From: Desulfurellales bacterium
Lineage (GTDB): Bacteria > Campylobacterota_A > Desulfurellia > Desulfurellales > Hippeaceae
DNA: 6,232 bases
NCBI GenBank assembly: GCA_027074255.1
Contig: JALTDI010000223.1
Coordinates: 1 to 6,232, forward strand
Direction of reading: 5' to 3'
Part shown: piece after piece, positions 1-6,232 of the stretch
Numbering within the stretch: the first letter of the stretch is position 1
How the letters are laid out: each line of letters begins with the position of its first letter
Notes under the pieces: generated by a model
Databases searched by the model: none
The model's input: the letters and a program-made list of their open reading frames with translations, nothing else
Told to the model about the DNA's origin: nothing
Translations under genes and position numbers: made by a program

Positions 1-1
1 G

Positions 2-100
2 CCCGAAATCTGCATATTTGAAGAAGGTTTTTGTTTCATTATAGAAAACATTTATGATATATTTAAAAAGAATTTAACAAGTTTCAGAGAGGGGGTTTGA
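2..100 (+). CDS. C-terminal tail of an upstream gene, probably ftsI (partial)
   Basis: A reading frame open from the window start ends at TGA 98-100. It encodes 32 residues beginning PEICIFEEGF and ending TSFREGV, of which only the tail is visible. The other two forward frames stop early, at 19-21 and 42-44. The stop lies just before murE and inside its ribosome-binding region, as expected for the preceding gene of a tightly packed operon. In the standard dcw order that gene is ftsI, the septal transpeptidase PBP3. Spacing of the hydrophobic residues (an F..I...I pattern) loosely resembles the end of a PBP transpeptidase domain, but the usual GG..AAPVF stretch is not evident. The identity therefore rests on gene order rather than motif. 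That the frame is coding is moderately likely; that it is ftsI is inference. Confidence 0.45.
   Translation, partial: PEICIFEEGFCFIIENIYDIFKKNLTSFREGV
86..95 (+). promoter_or_regulatory. Shine-Dalgarno region for murE
   Basis: The purine run AGAGAGGGGG ends 9 bases before the GTG at 105. It supports that GTG as the murE start. The ATG at 100-102, which overlaps the upstream stop as TGATG, is in another frame and reaches a stop after seven codons, so it cannot be the murE start. There is no ATG near the N-terminus in the murE frame, and that frame has a TAA upstream at 75-77. Confidence 0.6.
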
Positions 101-104
101 TGCC

Positions 105-1508
105 GTGCAGGCGAATGCAATAGAAAGAATATGCTCAACAGCGGTAAGAAACAATATAGAGATAAAAAGCCTTGCATACGATTCAAGGAAAGTAAAAGAG
201 AATACGCTGTTTTTTGCAGTAAAAGGTCACAGAATTGACGGCAATAAATTTGTTGAAGCCCTTTTGAGACAATATAAAGATATATGCATTGTAAGTGAAA
301 ATAATTTCTCCGACGATAGGGTGATAAGCGTTAAGGATGTTAGAGAATGTATGGGTAAAATAGCGTCTGCATTCTACGACGAACCTACTAAAAAAATGAA
401 AATAACCGGCATAACGGGGACAAACGGAAAGACAACCACAACATACCTGCTGAACTCCATATTTAAAAACAGCGAAATAGTCGGAACAACAGGATACACG
501 CTCAAAAACGAAACCTATAAATTGAACAACACAACCCCCGAATCGATAGATCTGCAAAAGATTTTTTACGATATGGTTTGCAATAATACGGAATACTGCT
601 TTATGGAAGCATCCTCACATGCAGTAACACTGAAAAGAATAACCGGCATAGATTTCAAATTAAAGGTTTTTACCAACATATCCCAAGACCATCTTGATTA
701 TTACAAAACAATGGACAACTACGCCAAAGCCAAGGTATCTTTTTTTAAAAGCAGTGACAAAAAAGTCGTTAATATGGACGATGAATATGCCAAAAAAATA
801 ATAGACACACAAAATACAATAACCTACGGATTTACAGAAAAAGCCGATATATATCCCCTTGATTACGATTTTGACATAGAGGGAATAAGACTAAAATTGA
901 ATGCAGCGGGTGAAATCCTAAATATTGAGTCGCCGCTGATCGGTAAATACAACATATACAACATTATGTGCGCTGTCGCCGTTTCCGTCTTTTTTAAAAA
1001 ATCAAAAAAAGAGATTGAGGATGGCATAAAAAACTGCAAAAAAGTGCCGGGGCGTCTTGAATTCTTTAAAAACAGGAATATGTACGCCGTTGTGGATTAC
1101 GCTCACACCGACGATGCAATGATCAACGTTTTAAATACGCTTGATGAGATAAAAAAAGGCAGACTCATAACGGTTTTTGGAGCAGGCGGAGACAGAGACA
1201 AAACCAAAAGACCCAAAATGGGGCGTGCCGCTGAGGAATTCTCCGACATAGTAATAATAACAAGCGATAACCCAAGAAGCGAAAATCCCGCCTCAATTAT
1301 AGATGATATAGTTACAGGAATTAGAAATAAAAAGAATATTTATGTTGAACCTGATAGAAAAAAAGCCATTTCTCAGGCACTGGATATGGCAAAACCCAAC
1401 GATATCGTGGCTATCGTAGGCAAAGGGCATGAGGATTATCAAATATTAGGCGATACGATAATACATTTTGACGATAGGGAAGTTGTAAAAGAGCATTGGA
1501 AAATATAA
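105..1508 (+). CDS. murE: UDP-MurNAc-L-Ala-D-Glu:meso-diaminopimelate ligase MurE
   Basis: Cytoplasmic ATP-dependent ligase that adds the third stem-peptide residue to UDP-MurNAc-L-Ala-D-Glu. The product is 467 residues, slightly short for the family (about 480-500), with all three Mur ligase domains present. The N-terminal domain shows the DSRKVKENTLFFAVKG signature (about 26-41). The central domain has the ATP P-loop GITGTNGKTTT (102-112), the NTTPES substrate loop (142-147), EASSHA (168-173), NISQDHLDYY (191-200) and a YAKAK segment whose K210 aligns with the carbamylated lysine. The C-terminal domain has PGRLEF (315-320), DYAHTDDAM (331-339), GAGGDRDKTKRP (359-370), DNPR (388-391) and GKGHEDYQ (439-446). 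DNPR is the known determinant of meso-DAP rather than lysine use. The GTG start is chosen from the purine-rich site 9 bases upstream. The gene overlaps murF by 13 bases. All expected motifs are intact, so function is near certain. Confidence 0.97.
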   Translation: MQANAIERICSTAVRNNIEIKSLAYDSRKVKENTLFFAVKGHRIDGNKFVEALLRQYKDICIVSENNFSDDRVISVKDVRECMGKIASAFYDEPTKKMKITGITGTNGKTTTTYLLNSIFKNSEIVGTTGYTLKNETYKLNNTTPESIDLQKIFYDMVCNNTEYCFMEASSHAVTLKRITGIDFKLKVFTNISQDHLDYYKTMDNYAKAKVSFFKSSDKKVVNMDDEYAKKIIDTQNTITYGFTEKADIYPLDYDFDIEGIRLKLNAAGEILNIESPLIGKYNIYNIMCAVAVSVFFKKSKKEIEDGIKNCKKVPGRLEFFKNRNMYAVVDYAHTDDAMINVLNTLDEIKKGRLITVFGAGGDRDKTKRPKMGRAAEEFSDIVIITSDNPRSENPASIIDDIVTGIRNKKNIYVEPDRKKAISQALDMAKPNDIVAIVGKGHEDYQILGDTIIHFDDREVVKEHWKI

Positions 1509-2812
1509 CTCTTGATGAGCTTATAAAAGAGCTTAAACCGAAAAAAATATACAAAACAGAAAAAAAAATATTCAAAAATGTCAAAATAGACTCACGAATG
1601 GTGGAAGAAGGCGACCTATTCATTGCACTCATAGGCAAAAATTATGATGCTCACAATTTTTTGGATGAAGTATTCAAAAAAGGTGCCTATGCCGCAATCG
1701 TGCAGAAAGCAGTAGAATATCCCTCAATAGTGGTGGATAATACATTTGAGGCTTTGAAAACAATAGCCGGACTTGTTTTTAACAAATCAAAAGCACAATC
1801 TATTGCCGTAACCGGTTCAAGCGGCAAAACAACAACAAAAGAACTAATCTGTTCGATATTAAACAAAAAATCATGCTGCAAAACAGAAGGCAATGAAAAC
1901 AACTTCATAGGTGTGTCAAAAACACTTTTAAAGTCTGATACAGGCGGTATATGTGTTGTTGAAGTAGGCACAAACCACAAAGGGGAAATGTCAGAAATAG
2001 CCGAATTTTTTAAACCCGACATAGTTGTTTTTACAAACATAGGTCAATCCCATCTCGGCAACTTCGGCTCAACTGATAACATACTGCGTGAAAAAATATC
2101 CATATTAACCGACAAAAAGCAGAAAATAGTCTACAACTTTGATGATTTGAATTTAAGGAGTATATTTGAAAATAAGGGCATTTCATGCTCTTTAATTAAT
2201 CCTAATGCGGATGTTTTCATTGAAAAAATTAATGATGATACGATTATTTTATCTTTTAAAAATAAAAAAATAGAGATAGAAAAACCCAAAGATATTAATA
2301 TATACAATATTTTACTCGCAGTCGCAGCATCAAAAACGTTAGATGAAAACATATCCGAAAAAGAGATAGATAAGGGACTGAAAAACGTCCAAATACCTCA
2401 TCTTAGAATGCAGAATGAGGAAATAGGAAAAACAGTATTTATTCTTGATTGCTACAATGCAAATCCAAACTCCATGAGATACGCAATATCCGTTCTTGCG
2501 CAAAAGCCCGGAAAAAAACTTGCTGTATTGGGAGATATGCTGGAGTTAGGCGAATTCTCTTCAAAAATACATGAAGATATGGGAAAATTTATCTCCGCAT
2601 TCGATATGGATTTGATTGCTTACGGAAATGAATCATATAATATCTATAAAACCGCTCAAAAATCATTGAAAAATGCTAAATTCTTTGACAAAAAAGAAAA
2701 ACTCGTCGATTTTTTAAAAAACAGTTATAAAGATTACGACACTATATTAATAAAAGGCTCACGCGCAATGGAGATGGAAACAATCTTTTATCGATTAAAA
2801 GGAGATTTGTAG
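1496..2812 (+). CDS. murF: UDP-MurNAc-tripeptide:D-alanyl-D-alanine ligase MurF
   Basis: Cytoplasmic ATP-dependent ligase that adds D-Ala-D-Ala to UDP-MurNAc-tripeptide, completing the pentapeptide precursor used by MraY. The product is 438 residues, normal to slightly short. The N-terminal domain has IDSRMVEEGDLFIALIG (31-47). The ATP P-loop is VTGSSGKTTTKE (105-116), followed by EGNENNFIGV (131-140), EVGTNHKGEM (156-165, the MurF form of E-x-G-x-N-x-x-GE), NIGQSHLGNFGS (181-192) and REK (198-200). The C-terminal domain has LDCYNANPNSM (317-327), VLGDMLELGE (344-353) and KGSRAMEME (420-428), all MurF-specific. The start is TTG, inside the end of murE; no ATG lies near and the protein aligns well from there, so translation probably depends on coupling to murE. 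AGGGAAG at 1476-1482 is a weak, rather distant ribosome site. One oddity: the family GxHNxxN motif reads KDINIYN at 265-271, without the Gly and His. Confidence 0.96.
   Translation: MENITLDELIKELKPKKIYKTEKKIFKNVKIDSRMVEEGDLFIALIGKNYDAHNFLDEVFKKGAYAAIVQKAVEYPSIVVDNTFEALKTIAGLVFNKSKAQSIAVTGSSGKTTTKELICSILNKKSCCKTEGNENNFIGVSKTLLKSDTGGICVVEVGTNHKGEMSEIAEFFKPDIVVFTNIGQSHLGNFGSTDNILREKISILTDKKQKIVYNFDDLNLRSIFENKGISCSLINPNADVFIEKINDDTIILSFKNKKIEIEKPKDINIYNILLAVAASKTLDENISEKEIDKGLKNVQIPHLRMQNEEIGKTVFILDCYNANPNSMRYAISVLAQKPGKKLAVLGDMLELGEFSSKIHEDMGKFISAFDMDLIAYGNESYNIYKTAQKSLKNAKFFDKKEKLVDFLKNSYKDYDTILIKGSRAMEMETIFYRLKGDL
2797..2804 (+). promoter_or_regulatory. Shine-Dalgarno for mraY inside the end of murF
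   Basis: AAAAGGAG lies within the last codons of murF and ends 8 bases before the mraY GTG at 2813. It is the best ribosome-binding site in the window. It fixes the mraY start at the GTG directly after the murF stop, and suggests that mraY can be initiated efficiently by ribosomes finishing murF. Confidence 0.75.
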
Positions 2813-3904
2813 GTGTTCTATTATATATTTTACCAGAAGCTTATATATTTTTTCAGTCCGTTTAATGTTTTCCATTACATAACATTCCGCTCCATAATGG
2901 CGAGTGTCACAGCGTTAGTTTTTTCCCTATGGTTTGCAAACAGGTTCATACCGTATTTGAAAAGGATGCAGATAAAAGACAGCTACAAAGGATACGAACC
3001 CAAAAACCATAAACAGAAAACGGGGACACCCACTATCGGCGGCATCATTATTTGGAGCGGCTTCTTCATATCTTCTCTTCTTTGGGCGAGGCTTGATGAT
3101 GTTTTGGTCTGGATTGTTCTTATGGGAACACTGCTGTTCATCGTCATAGGTTTTAGCGACGATTATTTAAAAATAAAAAGGGGGAAGAACAACGGTCTTA
3201 GAGCACGAACAAAAATGCTTCTGCAAATTGCTGCGGCTTTTTTGACGGTTTATTTAATATATTTTGCAGAAACAAAACTAACAAGCTGCAGCGGATGTTT
3301 GTATATACCATTTGTAAAAAACGGCGTTATAAACTTAAAAGAGTATTATATGATTTTTGCGGCTTTTGTAATTGTGGGTTCCTCAAATGCCGTGAATCTA
3401 ACAGACGGATTGGACGGGCTGGCAACAGGACCATCCTTGACTACCATCATGCCGCTGATAATTTTTGCCTATGTATCGGGCAATATTATCTTTTCCAATT
3501 ATCTGCACATTCCCCACATAAAAACTGCCGGAGAAATGACAATAATTCTTGCATCGCTTGCGGGGTCATTGCTTGCCTTTTTGTGGTATAACTGCTACCC
3601 GGCGGAGGTTTTTATGGGTGATACCGGCTCTTTGGCACTCGGTGCATTATTCGGCATTATAGCCGTGGTTATCAAAGAGGAATTTGTTCTTGCAATAGCA
3701 GGCGGACTTTTTGTGCTTGAAACGGTCTCTGTTATTATACAGGTGATAAGTTATAAAACAACAGGCGAACGGGTCTTTAAAATGGCTCCCATACATCACC
3801 ATTTCGAGTTAAAAGGCTGGCCTGAATCAAAGGTTATAGTAAGGTTTTGGATTATCTCGCTGATTTTTGCCCTAATTTCATTAACAGCATTGAAGTTACG
3901 ATGA
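2813..3904 (+). CDS. mraY: Phospho-N-acetylmuramoyl-pentapeptide transferase MraY (lipid I synthase)
   Basis: Polytopic inner-membrane enzyme that transfers phospho-MurNAc-pentapeptide from the UDP precursor to undecaprenyl phosphate, giving lipid I and UMP; the reaction needs Mg2+. The product is 363 residues, the usual MraY length (about 360). The N-terminus carries the FSPFNVFHYITFR signature (14-26). KTGTPTIGG (69-77) follows the first membrane segment. The metal and substrate acidic pair is D116-D117 in GFSDDYLKI (113-121). NAVNLTDGLDGLATG (192-206) and FMGDTGSLALG (267-277), with D270 the equivalent of the third essential aspartate, are intact. The histidine loop APIHHHFELKGWPESK (325-340) is diagnostic of MraY and separates it from WecA-type relatives. 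About ten hydrophobic segments can be picked out. The GTG start follows the murF stop directly and has a strong ribosome site. The TGA overlaps the murD start as ATGA. No oddities in key residues. Confidence 0.98.
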   Translation: MFYYIFYQKLIYFFSPFNVFHYITFRSIMASVTALVFSLWFANRFIPYLKRMQIKDSYKGYEPKNHKQKTGTPTIGGIIIWSGFFISSLLWARLDDVLVWIVLMGTLLFIVIGFSDDYLKIKRGKNNGLRARTKMLLQIAAAFLTVYLIYFAETKLTSCSGCLYIPFVKNGVINLKEYYMIFAAFVIVGSSNAVNLTDGLDGLATGPSLTTIMPLIIFAYVSGNIIFSNYLHIPHIKTAGEMTIILASLAGSLLAFLWYNCYPAEVFMGDTGSLALGALFGIIAVVIKEEFVLAIAGGLFVLETVSVIIQVISYKTTGERVFKMAPIHHHFELKGWPESKVIVRFWIISLIFALISLTALKLR

Positions 3905-5226
3905 AAATGAAGAATATCGCGGTTATCGGATTCGGCAAAAGCGGTCAAGCTGCCTACAAAGCGCTCAAATCTCTCAATCATAACGTCTATGTTTTTGATG
4001 ATGAAACAATAGAGGATGATAGCGTAGAAAATCTGTTTACGGGTGGCAAAAAGGAAGCCTTTTATAATTTTAAATTTGATGAGGTTGTAGTAAGCCCCGG
4101 CGTACCTAAGTTTCATAGTTTTATTAGATACGCTCTTGAAAAAGATATACCCATTATCAGTGAACTCGAACTGGGATACAGATTTGCAAAATGCCCTATC
4201 ATTGCTGTTACGGGGACAAATGGAAAAACAACCACGGTAGCTTTAATTGAAAAAATTATGAAAAACGCAAAAAAAAAGGTTATTGCCTGTGGAAATTACG
4301 GACTTCCTATAAGCCAAGCAGCAATAGTAAGCGAAAATCTTGATTATCTGATAGTGGAGGCAAGCAGCTTCCAGCTTGAATTTATTAATAAGTTTAAACC
4401 GTTTATATCCTCGATTTTAAACATAGGCTCAGATCATATAAAATGGCACGGCACTAAAAAAGAGTATAAAAAAGCGAAGCTTAGGATATTCAAAAATCAG
4501 GACGCTTTCGATTATTTTATAAAAAACGAAGAGGACAGCTACGTATATGACGGTAACGCTCATCTGCTGGAATTTTCAAAACAAAACCCTCAGAAGGATT
4601 GTTTCATAAATAAGAACAAAGTTGTTGTAAATTATAAAAGCAAGATTATAATACAAAACACCAAGCTATTTGGAGCCGGAAATGCGGAGAATATTGCCGT
4701 GAGTGTTCTTGTTTCCAAAATATGCGGAATAGACGATAAAATAATAACGGAGGTGGTAGAAAATATGGAAAATCTGGAAAACAGAATAGAGTTTGTGGGT
4801 GAATTGGACGGAATAAAATTTTATAATGATTCGAAGAGCACCAATATAGACTCCGTTGTGAATGCTCTAAACTCGTTTGAAGGGAACAATATAGTTTTAA
4901 TACTCGGAGGAAAACATAAAGGAGAGTCTTTTTCAAAGATAGTCAAGTTATTAGAAGAAAAAACAAGAGCTGTTGTGGTGTATGGAGAAGATAAACATCA
5001 GATTATGAAGGAACTGGACAAAATGCTGCCCATACCGCTGCCTGCTTTGGATGTTAGAGGATCACTTGTAGGTGCTTTTGAGGTTGCCGCAAAAGGGGAT
5101 ATAGTGTTGTTTAGCCCCGGCGGCTCAAGTTGTAAACCGTTCAAAAACTATCAAGAAAGAGGCCAAGCTTTCAAAGAGGAGTTTAAAAAGTATAAAGAAT
5201 ATTATGAGAAAACCCCGAATATATGA
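3901..5226 (+). CDS. murD: UDP-MurNAc-L-alanine:D-glutamate ligase MurD
   Basis: Cytoplasmic ATP-dependent ligase that adds D-Glu to UDP-MurNAc-L-Ala, the second stem-peptide step. From ATG 3901 the product is 441 residues, typical of MurD. The N-terminal nucleotide-sugar domain starts at once with IAVIGFGKSG (6-15), then VVSPGVP (63-69). The ATP P-loop is VTGTNGKTTT (103-112), followed by EASSFQLE (153-160), NIGSDHIKWHG (174-184, H179) and YKKAK with K193 at the carbamylated lysine position. The C-terminal domain has NDSKSTN (309-315; K312 and T314 match E. coli K319 and T321), LGGKHKGESF (335-344; K340 matches K348) and SPGGSS...KNYQERG (405-421). The frame is open back to TTG 3847, but the 18 extra residues there read mraY sequence in another phase and lie before the glycine-rich strand; ATGA overlap at 3901 is preferred, with ATG 3907 the alternative. 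The ribosome site is weak (TGAAG at 3891-3895), suggesting coupling to mraY. Oddities: GxHNxxN reads GAGNAEN (258-264), and an A9 run occurs at 4269-4277. Confidence 0.96.
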   Translation: MKMKNIAVIGFGKSGQAAYKALKSLNHNVYVFDDETIEDDSVENLFTGGKKEAFYNFKFDEVVVSPGVPKFHSFIRYALEKDIPIISELELGYRFAKCPIIAVTGTNGKTTTVALIEKIMKNAKKKVIACGNYGLPISQAAIVSENLDYLIVEASSFQLEFINKFKPFISSILNIGSDHIKWHGTKKEYKKAKLRIFKNQDAFDYFIKNEEDSYVYDGNAHLLEFSKQNPQKDCFINKNKVVVNYKSKIIIQNTKLFGAGNAENIAVSVLVSKICGIDDKIITEVVENMENLENRIEFVGELDGIKFYNDSKSTNIDSVVNALNSFEGNNIVLILGGKHKGESFSKIVKLLEEKTRAVVVYGEDKHQIMKELDKMLPIPLPALDVRGSLVGAFEVAAKGDIVLFSPGGSSCKPFKNYQERGQAFKEEFKKYKEYYEKTPNI

Positions 5227-6232
5227 TCTTACATTCCTAATACTGCCCTATTTTTTGCTTTTAACGATAGGAATAGTTGAGGTTTGGTCATCTTCACGCT
5301 ACTTTGCATACACAAGATTCGGGGATTCCGAACTGTTTTTAAAAAAAGAAATTTTATATGTATTTATTTCGCTGATAGCTACGTTTATTTCGTCTCTAAT
5401 AGATTACAAAATCTTGAAAAAATACACACCCCACTTGATACTGCTGTCTCTTATATTTATGCTCTCTCTATTTTTTGGATTAGGTGTTTCAATCAGAGGT
5501 GCAACGAGATGGATTAATATAGGCATTCAGTTTGAACCTTCTCAATTTGCCGAGCTTTGTCTGCTGATTTATACGGCATATTTCATATCTAAAAAAGAAC
5601 AGTACAAAGACACCGTAGGGGGGATTCTTCCCGCTGCAACCCTCATAGGTGTTTTTTTTCTTTTGATAGCCATGGAACCTGATGTAGGAACTGCCTTTTT
5701 AATAGTTGCCTCATTCCTGACAATAGCATATGTTTCGGGATACAACTTAAAAAACATAGGTTTTTTATTCTTCCCATCGCTGATAATTTTATCCCTTGTA
5801 ATTTATACACACCCCGAAAAATTGAAAAGGGTCGTGGATTTTTTCAGCGGCCAGAATGTAAGTTTACAGGTTAAAAGAGCGTTAACCGCCATTGGCTCCG
5901 GCGGAATGTTCGGCCACGGCATAGGGGCCGGCAACTACAAAAATCTTTTTATCCCGGATGCGTACAATGACTTTATTATGGCAGGCGTGGGAGAAGATTT
6001 CGGATTCTTCGGTATATTAATAATCGTCTTTCTGCTCATATCCATTATATTTTCCATTTTTTACATATCTTCTAAAAGCAGAGACAATTTCGGGAAAGTT
6101 TTATCCTTCGGCATAGGTGTTTTATTATCGATTCAATCTTTAATGAACCTTTTCAGCGTATTCCGTCTTATGCCGCCGAAAGGAATAACAATGCCTTTTC
6201 TTAGCTACGGCGGAACGAGCATGATAATCCAG
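5204..6232 (+). CDS. ftsW: Septal peptidoglycan glycosyltransferase FtsW, SEDS family (C-terminus cut off)
   Basis: Polytopic inner-membrane SEDS protein that polymerises lipid II into septal glycan strands with its partner PBP, FtsI; an older proposal makes it a lipid II flippase. From ATG 5204, 343 codons run to the window edge without a stop; roughly the last 20-40 residues of a usual FtsW are missing. About nine hydrophobic segments are visible. Motifs in order: DLTFLILPYF (8-17) and IVEVWSSS (24-31) in the first segment, GATRWINIG (99-107), EPSQFAEL (111-118), EPDVGTA (158-164), the large outer loop with LQVKRALTAIGSGGMFGHGIG (221-241), then FIPDAYNDFIMAGVGEDFGFFG (249-270) holding the catalytic-type D256, and PPKGITMPFLSYGG (324-337). 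The start overlaps murD by 23 bases with only a weak AAAGA upstream; no other start fits. Position after murD favours FtsW over RodA. The segment normally reading QPSExxK is altered (EPSQFAE). Confidence 0.95.
   Translation, partial: MRKPRIYDLTFLILPYFLLLTIGIVEVWSSSRYFAYTRFGDSELFLKKEILYVFISLIATFISSLIDYKILKKYTPHLILLSLIFMLSLFFGLGVSIRGATRWINIGIQFEPSQFAELCLLIYTAYFISKKEQYKDTVGGILPAATLIGVFFLLIAMEPDVGTAFLIVASFLTIAYVSGYNLKNIGFLFFPSLIILSLVIYTHPEKLKRVVDFFSGQNVSLQVKRALTAIGSGGMFGHGIGAGNYKNLFIPDAYNDFIMAGVGEDFGFFGILIIVFLLISIIFSIFYISSKSRDNFGKVLSFGIGVLLSIQSLMNLFSVFRLMPPKGITMPFLSYGGTSMIIQ

Noticed and set aside
414..439. A 26-base segment of murE that recurs in murD at 4210-4235 with only two mismatches.
   Set aside because: Both encode the T-G-T-N-G-K-T-T-T P-loop of homologous Mur ligases under the same codon bias. 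Shared ancestry and constraint explain it; it is not a mobile or regulatory repeat.
183..557. Antisense open frame of 124 codons opposite murE, and similar minus-strand frames opposite murF (1687-2040, 2131-2352), mraY/murD (3796-4116), murD (4646-4936) and ftsW (5569-5757).
   Set aside because: All are opposite strongly conserved genes, show low-complexity translations typical of reverse complements, and have no motif support.
3295..3591. A 98-codon forward frame inside mraY, rich in Cys and Arg.
   Set aside because: It is an out-of-frame shadow of the mraY membrane region; the mraY frame carries all catalytic motifs across the same bases.
5340..5348. Possible T TTA AAA slippery heptamer in ftsW that could shift ribosomes into the frame of the 5284-5517 open frame.
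   Set aside because: Such heptamers are frequent in AT-rich coding DNA, the shifted product has no recognisable domain, and no stimulatory structure was seen.
5284..5517. A 77-codon forward open frame beginning MVIFTLLCIH inside ftsW.
   Set aside because: It lies wholly within the ftsW coding region in another frame, has no family resemblance or ribosome site, and ftsW is certain from its motifs.
1..6232. Search for a previously undescribed system, mobile element, CRISPR array, tRNA, riboswitch or terminator.
   Set aside because: The whole window is filled by contiguous dcw genes with no intergenic gap over 4 bases. No inverted repeats flanking a gene, repeat arrays, hairpin plus T-run outside coding sequence, or unfamiliar proteins were seen.

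Overview
The window is an interior segment of a division and cell wall (dcw) cluster. All genes are on the + strand, in the order [tail of an upstream gene, probably ftsI] - murE - murF - mraY - murD - ftsW (cut by the window end). I found no mobile element, RNA gene, CRISPR array, phage gene or candidate for an undescribed system. It is ordinary, well-conserved core chromosome.

Organism: the DNA is AT-rich, with heavy use of ATA (Ile), AGA (Arg) and AAA (Lys) codons and many A/T homopolymers. MurE carries the DNPR signature of meso-diaminopimelate-adding enzymes, so the peptidoglycan is probably of the meso-DAP type found in most Gram-negative bacteria. The gene order is the classical bacterial dcw order. 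An AT-rich diderm lineage such as Deferribacterota or a relative would fit, but that placement is a guess from composition and style, not a demonstrated assignment.

Layout: bases 2-100 hold the last 32 codons of an upstream reading frame. murE (105-1508, GTG start) overlaps murF (1496-2812, TTG start) by 13 bases. mraY (2813-3904, GTG start) begins on the base after the murF stop and has a strong Shine-Dalgarno inside the murF end. murD (best start 3901) overlaps mraY by four bases (ATGA). ftsW (5204 to the window end, no stop) overlaps murD by 23 bases. There is no intergenic gap longer than 4 bases, so no room for an internal terminator or a dedicated intergenic promoter; the genes are probably one polycistronic, translationally coupled unit.

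How the genes work together: MurD adds D-Glu to UDP-MurNAc-L-Ala, MurE adds meso-DAP, and MurF adds D-Ala-D-Ala, giving UDP-MurNAc-pentapeptide in the cytoplasm. MraY transfers phospho-MurNAc-pentapeptide to undecaprenyl phosphate, making lipid I at the inner membrane. FtsW is the SEDS glycosyltransferase that polymerises lipid II at the septum with its partner PBP, FtsI. murG and murC would be expected just downstream.

Points worth a second look are modest: a rearranged charge pattern in the conserved QPSExxK segment of FtsW, loss of the usual GxHNxxN signature in MurF and MurD, the choice of murD start, and an A9 run forming an in-frame A AAA AAG heptamer in murD.
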